Assembly (NCBI GenBank): GCA_965153455.1
Contig: OZ234499.1
Span: 18,534,271 to 18,598,270 of the forward strand
Direction: 5' to 3'
Length of the DNA: 64,000 bases
Source of the DNA: Sphagnum compactum
Lineage: Eukaryota > Bryophyta > Sphagnopsida > Sphagnales
How positions within the stretch are numbered: the stretch's first letter is position 1; each line of letters opens with the position of its first letter. The notes beneath the pieces are model-generated. The model worked only from the letters and a program-made list of their open reading frames with translations, made no database searches and was not told where the DNA came from. Below are positions 12,226 through 19,446 of the stretch, one piece after another. A program made the position numbers and the translations under genes.

Positions 12226-12640
12226 TACTTTCGATCATTTGGTATTACGATTCAAATGCTTGATGACAGTTATGGTGTGCATTGTCCCATTGCTTTCAAT
12301 GATGATCAAGTTGTTACCCCAATCATGAATAACATTAACATTAAATAGCCATGGACATCCCAACAACATGGAATAACTAGCATCTAATACAAAATTTTGT
12401 TCACCATTGTAATTGTAACAATGTATGGAATTCCATAAATATGGATTTTCATATTGTTAATTAGCCCAATTGATTATGTTAGGGTCTAATTTGCCATCTC
12501 GAGGATATAAGGAACTAGTCTAGGGATAGGTAACCCTAATTTCTTCCTTAAGTCCTTAATGTTAATGTTCATTATTGATCCTCCAACCAACAACTCATCA
12601 TCCACTAATTTTTTCCCCACATGCACTTGGATAACTATCA
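12225..12640 (-). pseudogene. Relic aspartic protease of an old Ty3/gypsy element
   Basis: Reading the minus strand from about 12,640 to 12,225 gives a retrotransposon protease C-terminal half: a segment with LRKKLGLP, then GLINNMKIHIYGIPYI, then SYSMLLGCPWL and HDWGNNL. The LLGxPWL and HDWGNN motifs are characteristic of plant gypsy polyproteins. Stop codons break the frame several times, so it is dead. The young gypsy element at 13,525 is inserted to its right, and the degraded DNA on both sides of that element may be parts of one older copy. Confidence 0.65.
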
Positions 12641-13524
12641 TGTGATTAATTTTTTATCACAAGGTTAAAAATGCAACTATCACATGCACTTGAAAAACTA
12701 CCATATGAGGATTTATGAATATTAAAGCTATTATGGGGGTAGGTCTTTAAGAGAAAATAGGTTTCTTGAGAGGGTACAATTTACTAATAACATAATGTTT
12801 CAAATTTGGAACCAAAATAAAAAATTGCCCCATTATGAGGGTATGATTGCTTTCCAACAGTTGTTCCCCAATTTTCTATAGTAATGGAATGGCATATCCT
12901 ATAATGGCATTTTCAACATTACCAAAAATTTCAAAACACCTTCATTTTCAGTGATTCCTTTTTCAATCATGGTAGTTGTTTTAGTAATTAGATTTGCATT
13001 TGGGAAGGTGTTAGTGTCAATGGTCTCCTTAAGTTGTTTTAATGGAAGAAATGTTCCTTTTCTTATATTTGCTAAATGGTAGTTTCAAAAGACTTCTACA
13101 ACTTCTCCTCCTCATTCCAATCAATTAGAGTCTTGGTTTCTTTTAGTTTTTGTTTCCTTGAAAGGTGTAAAACGTTTCAATAGTTTGTTCTTAGTGGTTA
13201 TTACTGTAACCATATTGATAATAACACCCTCATTATTTGTTTTTGTAAAGGAGGTTGTTTTCCTTGAACATTTTTTATGTTACTTATGTATGAAGGCAAT
13301 CATAGATCTTATGCTTAGTTGATCCACACATGAAACATTGGTAAATTATTGGATAAACCTTGTTGCCTTAATTTTAGTTACCTTATTTATTGGACTATTT
13401 TCTAGGCTCCTTGGTTTGTTGTATAAAAACTTCATTGATTGGAATGTCTTCTTTTTCCTTCAACTTGTTGTTAGGATTTTTAAGGTTCCAATGGGACCTT
13501 TCCTTGGTATGTTTGGTCTTGTGG
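12641..13524. other. Degraded retroelement-like DNA, no intact gene
   Basis: No intact frame was recognised. A short open stretch at 13,338-13,607 runs into the left LTR of the gypsy element and is therefore not a gene. The region is probably part of the same older retroelement as the protease relic. Confidence 0.4.
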
Positions 13525-13791
13525 TGTTATGGACCGACTACAAACAAGTGGAGAATTACAAGACAAAACAAGCTTTATTGATCCATCAACTGGTGTTGAT
13601 CTGCTAAAGGGTTGTTCCCCAGACTATCTCCTTTTATAACCCTGAGCCATACTAGTCCCAAAATATCCTAGGCCATGATATTGCCAAAAGTATCCCAAAA
13701 TATCCTAGGCCATGATATTGCCAAAAGTATCCCAAAATATCCTAGGACATGACATTGCCAAAAGTATCCCAAAATATCCTAGGCCATGACA
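13525..13791 (-). repeat. 3' LTR of the gypsy element
   Basis: The LTR begins and ends TG...CA on the plus strand. It contains about four copies of a 37-bp unit around 13,655-13,790 (core CCCAAAATATCCTAGG), a TATA-like TATAAAAG on the minus strand and a polyadenylation-like AATAAA. Just inside it, on the sense strand, lies the purine tract GAGGAGAGGATAA, the expected polypurine tract. Confidence 0.92.
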
Positions 13792-15153
13792 TTATCCTCT
13801 CCTCAAGCGACATCTTCTAGATGGAGCCGGTTTGTTAGGATATCGTTGGTGAAACCGATTAACTAAGTCTTGGGCATGAACTAGGTTTCCAGCAGGCTCC
13901 CAAGTAGCTTCAGAAGGAGGATAACCTCGCCAAAAGACAAGGTACAGGAGCTTTCCACGAATCTTCTTGGAGTCCAAGACCTCTTGAACTTCAAACTCTT
14001 CTTGGCCTTCAATTTCGACTGGAGCTGGGGGTTCTTGATGACGTTCTGGGATCGGGTTTTCATGATAGGGCTCAAGCAGGGAGACATGGAAAACATTGTG
14101 GATTTTGAACTGGGGTGGAAGCTCTAACTGGCAAGCCACTAGACCAACCAATTTGGCGATTTTGAAAGGTCCGAGGCGCTTATAATCCAACTTGGCACAT
14201 GGGCGAGTGGTAGCAATGTTCTTTCTGAGAAGCCAGACCTTGTCTCCAACCTTGAAGTTTGGATGGTCCTTGCGTCGGCGGTCTGCTTGCTTCTTTTGCC
14301 ATTCCTGTGTTAGCTTGAGTTCTGCCATAAGGTTCTGTTGAACCTGTCCAAGCCTCGTGGCCCTTTCTTCAGCCGAAGGGATTACGGAGTCTCCAGGAAT
14401 TTCAAGGCTGAACCTGGGATGAAAACCGTAATTGGCAAAGAATGGACTGATCCCGGTCGATGCATGTGTTGTGTTATTATAAGCAAACTCTGCTTGAGAT
14501 AGTAGGTCCAGCCAGTCGTCCTGTTGGTAGTTCACAGTGCAGCGAAGGTATTGCTCGAGTGTCTGGTTTGTCCGTTCGGTTTGTCCATCTGTCTCAGGGT
14601 GGAAAGCTGAAGATAGCCGAATGTCAACTCCAAGAAGCTCGAATAGACGATGCCAGAACTTGGATGCAAACTGAGGACCTCTGTCGGACACAATTTCCTC
14701 GGGGAGTCCATGCAGTCGGACGATCCCGTCCAGAATTAACTGAGCTGTCTCTTCTGCCGTGATTGACTTGGAACAAGGGGTGAAATGGGCCATTTTGGTG
14801 AGTCGATCGACCACAACCAGTATTGAATTCTTGGTTCTGACAGTAGGGAGGTCCGTGATGAAGTCCATTGCAATAGATCCCCAAGGTCGGCTAGGAATCG
14901 ACAGAGGCTGTAGGAGTCCAAACGGGCGATGCCTGGGAGCCTTGGATCGAGCACATGTATCACAAGACTTGACATACTCCCGTAGCATCTTGTTCATTTT
15001 GGGCCACCAGTAAGTCCTTGACACTAGTTCGTGAGTCCGTGCCATTCCAAAGTGACCTGCCAGGGTGTTGTCGTGGCATTCCCTTAGGATTTTTAGGCGT
15101 ATAGGTCCTTCGGGTACATAAATCAGGTTATTTCGAAGGAGAAGTCCGTCTTG
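13792..15153 (-). CDS. pol: Integrase with C-terminal chromodomain (gypsy element)
   Basis: The frame is open after the TAG at 15,154-15,156 and shows the HHCC zinc finger (two His in HDNTLAGHFG, then CDTCARSK), the DDE catalytic core (MDFITDLP, SDRGPQF, HPETDGQTERTNQ), a GPY/F-like module (RLGPFKIAKLVG...VFHVSLLEPY) and a chromodomain (FEVQEVLDSKK...YLVFWRGYPPSEATWEP). The first ATG at 15,045 lies inside the zinc finger and is not the natural start, since integrase is cut from the polyprotein. Chromodomains in this class are thought to target insertion to heterochromatin. Stop is at the edge of the polypurine tract, next to the 3' LTR. Confidence 0.93.
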   Translation of the reverse strand, partial: QDGLLLRNNLIYVPEGPIRLKILRECHDNTLAGHFGMARTHELVSRTYWWPKMNKMLREYVKSCDTCARSKAPRHRPFGLLQPLSIPSRPWGSIAMDFITDLPTVRTKNSILVVVDRLTKMAHFTPCSKSITAEETAQLILDGIVRLHGLPEEIVSDRGPQFASKFWHRLFELLGVDIRLSSAFHPETDGQTERTNQTLEQYLRCTVNYQQDDWLDLLSQAEFAYNNTTHASTGISPFFANYGFHPRFSLEIPGDSVIPSAEERATRLGQVQQNLMAELKLTQEWQKKQADRRRKDHPNFKVGDKVWLLRKNIATTRPCAKLDYKRLGPFKIAKLVGLVACQLELPPQFKIHNVFHVSLLEPYHENPIPERHQEPPAPVEIEGQEEFEVQEVLDSKKIRGKLLYLVFWRGYPPSEATWEPAGNLVHAQDLVNRFHQRYPNKPAPSRRCRLRRG

Positions 15154-15228
15154 CTATTCAAATTGATCCAAGTCATCACGATTTGGGTTCCTTGGTCGTT
15201 CCTGGAGTTCCTTCTTGATGTTGGTAGC

Positions 15229-17073
15229 CTAGGTGTCTTCCTCAGTTGCCATCTTGATGTCCTTGATAAGGTATGAGTCTGGGAGGGTGTTGATTGTTGC
15301 TGCAACTCGAAATTGCTTGGGGTTGAGTAAAGTCTGGTTCTGCTGGCCGTAGGCCTCATCCCCCGCTTGAAGTTCATATTCTGAACGACGAGATAGCGCG
15401 TCAGCTTTCCCTTGCTGGGTGCCGGGTTGATACTGAATCTCAAAGTCGAAATCAGCTAGGAAGATAGACCAGCGTGCCTGGCGACGATGTAAGGTCCGAG
15501 TAGTTGTGAAATAAAGGAGATTCTTGTGATCTGTCAGAACTTGGACTCGATGTTGAGCTCCGGCAAGATACGGTCTCCACTGCTCGAATGCCGTGATGAT
15601 TGCCAGAAGTTCCTTATCGTAGACCTGGTAGTTGATTTCGGCACTGGTTAACTTCCGTGAATAAAAAGCAACTGGATGCAGCAACCCATCTATTCCAAAT
15701 TGAGATAGAATAGCTCCCAAGGCAAAATCTGAAGCGTCCGTTTCCACAATGAATGGCTTGGCAGGATCGGGATGTATCAGGATGGGTGCAAAGGTGAATG
15801 CCATCTTGAGAGTATCAAAAGCAACCTGGGCCGTTGGATTCCACGAAAAGGGCTTGTCTTTGCAAGTCAGGGTTATTAACGGTGTTGTGATCTTGGAGTA
15901 GCCTTTGATAAACCGACGATAGAAGTTGGCAAACCCTAGGAAGCGTTGAACGTCCTTGACCGAGGATGGAGTAGCCCAACACAGGATGGTCTCGACCTTT
16001 GACTTGTCCATGAAAATGCCATCTGGAGAAATCACGTAGCCAAGGAACGCCACTGAAGATTTGTCGAATTCACATTTTTCCAACTTGGCGTATAAGCCAT
16101 GCTCCCGCAGCGTCGCAAGCACCAATTGTACATGTTTGTCGTGGGTTTCCTGGTCCTTGGAAAAGATTAAAATGTCATCCAAATAGACCACGACAAATTC
16201 GTCCATGTAATCCCGGAAGATATCATTCATCAGATGTTGAAAGACTGCGGGTGCATTGGTGAGGCCGAAGGGCATGACCGTGTATTCGAAGTGGCCATAG
16301 CGTGTGCGAAAAGCTGTCTTCCATTCATCACCAGGGCGAATCCTGAGTAAGTTGTAGGCTCCACGGAGGTCAAGCTTGGTGAAGATCTTCCCGGTACGTA
16401 GTCGATCTAGGAGACCTGAAATCAAGGGCAAAGGATATCGATTCTTTTTGGTTATCTTGTTGAGTCCACGATAATCCACACAGAGTCGAAGGGAGCCATC
16501 CTTCTTCTTGACAAACAAAATTGGGGCGCCGGCTGGAGACTTGGAATGCTGAATGAACCCCTTGGCAAGATTTTCAGTAAGGTAATCACGCAGGGCTTGG
16601 AGTTCCGGTTCCGATAGGCCATAGATAGGACCAAAGGGTGGTGAGTGTCCTTCTTCTAGATCAATCGGGCAGTCATATGGACTATGGGCGGGGAGCTGAT
16701 CAGCATTAATCTTTTCAAAAACATCAACAAAGTCCTTGTACTTCTTGGGAAGTTTGACAGGTGTTGGTTCTGATTGGGGGTTTGTGGTGTTGGCTGGGTT
16801 GACATGGATGGCGAAGACTTGAAGATTCTTAGCAGCCCGATAGAAAGGGACAGCTCTATCAACGAAGATCTGGACAGGGTTGGTTTTCTGGGCAGGATTC
16901 TTGACAAGATTCTTGACAGGACAAGGTTTCGTTCTGACCAACCGGGGGTTCTTGACTGCAGGATTTGACATAACAGACTTGATAAAATTGAAATTGGTTC
17001 CGACCCTCTTTGGGTTCTCGACCACAGGGTTCTTGGCAGGACTGGACAAAGTGTTTTTCTGAGCGTGGGGTTC
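15229..17073 (-). CDS. pol: Reverse transcriptase and RNase H region of pol (gypsy element)
   Basis: About 606 open codons. In order: a Lys/Pro/Val-rich linker; the RT domain (from FVDVFEKI through LCVDYRGLNKIT, FRTRYGHFEY, and the catalytic YLDDILIFS); then RNase H (ETDASDFALGAIL, YDKELLAI, TDHKNLLYF, and ADALSRR at the end). All core motifs appear intact. It copies the element RNA to DNA and removes the RNA strand. The N-terminal linker repeats K-N-P units. The frame ends at TAG 15,229-15,231 but continues open beyond it in the same frame up to a second TAG at 15,154-15,156, then into integrase. I treat this as one broken pol gene, not separate genes. Confidence 0.92.
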   Translation of the reverse strand, partial: EPHAQKNTLSSPAKNPVVENPKRVGTNFNFIKSVMSNPAVKNPRLVRTKPCPVKNLVKNPAQKTNPVQIFVDRAVPFYRAAKNLQVFAIHVNPANTTNPQSEPTPVKLPKKYKDFVDVFEKINADQLPAHSPYDCPIDLEEGHSPPFGPIYGLSEPELQALRDYLTENLAKGFIQHSKSPAGAPILFVKKKDGSLRLCVDYRGLNKITKKNRYPLPLISGLLDRLRTGKIFTKLDLRGAYNLLRIRPGDEWKTAFRTRYGHFEYTVMPFGLTNAPAVFQHLMNDIFRDYMDEFVVVYLDDILIFSKDQETHDKHVQLVLATLREHGLYAKLEKCEFDKSSVAFLGYVISPDGIFMDKSKVETILCWATPSSVKDVQRFLGFANFYRRFIKGYSKITTPLITLTCKDKPFSWNPTAQVAFDTLKMAFTFAPILIHPDPAKPFIVETDASDFALGAILSQFGIDGLLHPVAFYSRKLTSAEINYQVYDKELLAIITAFEQWRPYLAGAQHRVQVLTDHKNLLYFTTTRTLHRRQARWSIFLADFDFEIQYQPGTQQGKADALSRRSEYELQAGDEAYGQQNQTLLNPKQFRVAATINTLPDSYLIKDIKMATEEDT

Positions 17074-17646
17074 TTAAGAGGTGCATCGTTGTGCGCTGAA
17101 GGTGAGGGTTCTAGATCGCCAATCAATGATAGGGTTGTGTGCTTCTAGCCAAGGCAGACCAAGGATGATGGGATGGTGAGGGGTGGAAATGATGTTGATA
17201 ACAATCTTCTCCGTGTGCTTGCCGATACAGAGTTCTAGAGGGGTTGTCTCGTGTGTGATTGCACCAGAAGCAATGGTTCTCCCATCAATAACCTCTACCG
17301 GAACAGGGGTTGACTTCTTGACCACAGGGATGTTGTGTTGGACGACAAATGTTTGGTCGATGAAAGAAGAGGTGGCGCCGGAGTCCACCAAAGCTGACAC
17401 TTGTGGTATGTCTTCTGGAATACGAATGATGTCCACATACTGAGTGAAACTGGGATTGGGACCAACAGCGGAATAGGAGCCTTTGCAAAGGTGGTGTTGG
17501 GTGAGATCCAGTCGCACGGCTCCTACTGTGACTGGATGTTCTTGTTTTCCAACTCCTGGGGAGTTTCCACAGCTTGTACCTGAAGTTTGACAAGCTTTTG
17601 AGGGCATTGACGAGCTATATGCCCTGGGTTGCCACAGTAAATACAT
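17074..17646 (-). CDS. pol: Protease region of pol (gypsy element)
   Basis: This open stretch overlaps the end of gag in the -1 frame. Its first residues are only frame overlap with the zinc knuckle. The real protease begins near 17,560 and contains the retropepsin motif LVDSGATSSF with catalytic Asp, and downstream ILGLPWL. It is in the same frame as the RT and integrase blocks but is closed by TAA at 17,074-17,076, about 25 bp before the next open stretch. Family elements translate protease, RT and integrase as one polyprotein, so the stop is probably a mutation, though a natural boundary cannot be excluded from one copy. Confidence 0.85.
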   Translation of the reverse strand: MYLLWQPRAYSSSMPSKACQTSGTSCGNSPGVGKQEHPVTVGAVRLDLTQHHLCKGSYSAVGPNPSFTQYVDIIRIPEDIPQVSALVDSGATSSFIDQTFVVQHNIPVVKKSTPVPVEVIDGRTIASGAITHETTPLELCIGKHTEKIVINIISTPHHPIILGLPWLEAHNPIIDWRSRTLTFSAQRCTS

Positions 17647-18497
17647 AGATTGTTTGTCCTTTGGCGAAGTTTCTCGGCTTCTGTCAAAGATTTAAACTTA
17701 GCTATGTCGATCTGCATTGGAGCAGGTCCAAAAGAGGCAGGTCGGGCAACTGGTGTTGTTTGGGGAACTAAGGGGAGCGTAGTAGGCCGACTGTTCCAAA
17801 GTTGGGCGTAGGAGGTGGCTTTCTTTTCCTGGCGACGTTCGAACAAACGATTATCGCACCGAATTGCCTGGGTGATGGCTTCACTGAAGGAAGAAGGGTC
17901 TGCGAGTGTCAACAAAAGATCTTGAACATCATCACGAAGCCCACAGCGAAACTGATCAATCAAGGCAGCTTCTCCCCAATTGACGTCACAGGCAAGCTGC
18001 CTGAATTCTGAAGCGTAGACGATGGCCGAACGTGTCCCTTGCTGGAGGCGACGCAGCTTGTTGGCTGAAGTCCTGGCCTTATCACTGTCCCCAAATACTG
18101 CTTCAAATTCCGCCATAAAGGCGTTGAAATCTTGTAGAAGAGGGGATGATGTTTCCAGGATGGGAGCAAACCATGCTGCAGCTGTCCGAGTGAGTAGGGT
18201 TCCAATGAATCCTACACGAGTGGTGTCATCAAAATAACGACGGGGGTGTAGTTGCATGATTAGGCGTACCTGGCTGACAAAGCCTCGAAATTTGAGGCGC
18301 GTTCCATCAAACTTTTCTGGCAGACTGATCTTGGGCTCTTGGGTGGCCATTGCAAGAGCAGGAAGTACTGGGGCAGGAGGTGGTGGCTGATTCTGTAGGC
18401 GGGTCACCGAGTCTCTAAGCACGGCATTTTCTTGTTGAAGGTGTTGAAGGGCGGCGAGGATTTGAGTGAGATCGATGTTGGATTCTGAGTTGTCCAT
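17523..18497 (-). CDS. gag: Gag polyprotein of the gypsy element
   Basis: A 324-residue frame from the first ATG after the leader. It has an N-terminal coiled-coil-like segment (about residues 8-35, LQHLQQENAVLRDSVTRLQ), a capsid-like central region with the LPEKFDGTR...F motif typical of plant and fungal gypsy Gag, and one CCHC zinc knuckle near residue 285 (CIYCGNPGHIARQC). It should form the virus-like particle that packages element RNA in the cytoplasm. The 3' end overlaps the protease frame by about 120 bp, and pol lies in the -1 frame relative to gag. A possible slip site GGAAAAC lies at 17,544-17,550 (minus), just before the gag stop. The frame looks intact. Confidence 0.9.
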   Translation of the reverse strand: MDNSESNIDLTQILAALQHLQQENAVLRDSVTRLQNQPPPPAPVLPALAMATQEPKISLPEKFDGTRLKFRGFVSQVRLIMQLHPRRYFDDTTRVGFIGTLLTRTAAAWFAPILETSSPLLQDFNAFMAEFEAVFGDSDKARTSANKLRRLQQGTRSAIVYASEFRQLACDVNWGEAALIDQFRCGLRDDVQDLLLTLADPSSFSEAITQAIRCDNRLFERRQEKKATSYAQLWNSRPTTLPLVPQTTPVARPASFGPAPMQIDIAKFKSLTEAEKLRQRTNNLCIYCGNPGHIARQCPQKLVKLQVQAVETPQELENKNIQSQ

Positions 18498-18536
18498 GGT
18501 GGTAGTTCTCAGACTTTTGCGCTTTCAATCTTCAAA

Positions 18537-19035
18537 CTTGAAACTCAGATGCTTGGATCTCTCTCAATACAAGTCCAAATGACATGAAATTTCTCTCACA
18601 CATATATTCCTATATGATCTATAAGATCACAAAGTTACAGACCCAAAAAAGCTTACACAAAGGAGATATGACCAAAAAACCAGATCTGCACTTGAAACTT
18701 CAGATGCTTGGATCTCTCTTAATACAAGTCCAAAATGACATGAAATTTCTCTCACACATATATTCCTATATGATCTATAAGATCACAAAGTTACAGACCC
18801 AAAAAAGCTTACACAAAGGAGATATGACCAAAAAACCAGATCTGCACTTGAAACTTCAGATGCTTGGATCTCTCTCAATACAAGTCCAAATGACATGAAA
18901 TTTCTCTCACACATATATTCCTATATGATCTATAAGATCACAAAGTTACAGACCCAAAAAAGCTTACACAAAGGAGATATGACCAAAAAACCAGATTTGC
19001 ACTTGAAACTTCAGATGCTTGGATCTCTCTCAAAA
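18537..19035. repeat. 155-bp tandem repeat in the leader of the gypsy element
   Basis: Three full copies and a partial fourth start at 18,537, 18,691, 18,847 and 19,002 (spacing 154-156). Each begins CTTGAAACTTCAGATGCTTGG. They are nearly identical and lie between the 5' LTR and the gag start. A plus-strand open frame of about 100 codons here is an artefact of the repeat. Confidence 0.92.
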
Positions 19036-19162
19036 CATATCCTTTTCTTTTGAAACTTTGAGAGTAGAAGCGTCCTATAGTCTTCTATAACCTTTCCAAG
19101 TTTCACTCCAATATACTTCTAGCTATTTACTGAAACAACAAAACAAACAAACAAGAAGAAGG

Positions 19163-19174
19163 AGCAGATCAAAC
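19163..19174 (-). promoter_or_regulatory. Self-complementary primer-binding site of the gypsy element
   Basis: Directly inside the 5' LTR, two bases from its end, the sense strand reads TTGATCTGCT (complement of 19,163-19,172). This is a perfect 10-nt complement of AGCAGATCAA at the predicted 5' end of the transcript. I do not see the usual initiator-methionine tRNA complement (TGGTATCAGAGC-like). Tf1- and sushi-type elements prime reverse transcription with the 5' end of their own RNA in this arrangement. Self-priming is inferred from sequence only. Confidence 0.65.
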
Positions 19175-19441
19175 TGTTATGGACCGACTACAAACAAGTG
19201 GAGAATTACAAGACAAGACAAGCTTTATTGATCCATCAACTGGTGTTGATCTGCTAAAGGGTTGTTCCCCAGACTATCTCCTTTTATAACCCTGAGCCAT
19301 ACTAGTCCCAAAATATCCTAGGCCATGATATTGCCGAAAGTATCCCAAAATATTCTAGGCCATGATATTGCCAAAAGTATCCCAAAATATCCTAGGACAT
19401 GACATTGCCAAAAGTATCCCAAAATATCCTAGGCCATGACA
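19175..19441 (-). repeat. 5' LTR of the gypsy element, with predicted promoter
   Basis: It matches the other LTR except at three sites. On the sense (minus) strand, TATAAAAG (complement of 19,281-19,288) lies about 33 bases before AGCAGATCAA (complement of 19,246-19,255). The distance is right for the transcript to start at that A. An AATAAA (complement of 19,224-19,229) follows, giving a short R region. Confidence 0.9.
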
Positions 19442-19446
19442 TGTGG

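Larger units (their letters stand above)
13525..19441 (-). mobile_element. Chromodomain Ty3/gypsy LTR retrotransposon (chromovirus, Tcn1-like), nearly complete
   Basis: The element is 5,917 bp, bounded by two 267-bp LTRs and flanked by the 5-bp target duplication TGTGG (13,520-13,524 and 19,442-19,446). Transcription runs on the minus strand. In order: 5' LTR, leader with a 155-bp repeat, gag, then protease, reverse transcriptase/RNase H and integrase with a C-terminal chromodomain. The two LTRs differ at three positions (about 1.1%), so insertion is recent. Pol is interrupted by three in-frame stops (17,074-17,076; 15,229-15,231; 15,154-15,156), so this copy is probably not autonomous. RT and integrase wording resembles the fungal/Tcn1-type chromoviruses known from mosses and lycophytes more than the usual seed-plant clades. 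This clade call is from memory of motifs. Confidence 0.92.

Noticed and set aside
13655-13790. Regular 37-bp repeats resembling a CRISPR array
   Set aside because: They are contiguous tandem units within an LTR without spacers, present identically in both LTRs, in plant nuclear DNA.
18584-18898. Plus-strand open frame of 104 codons encoding a repeated peptide
   Set aside because: It runs through the 155-bp leader repeat of the gypsy element on the antisense strand.
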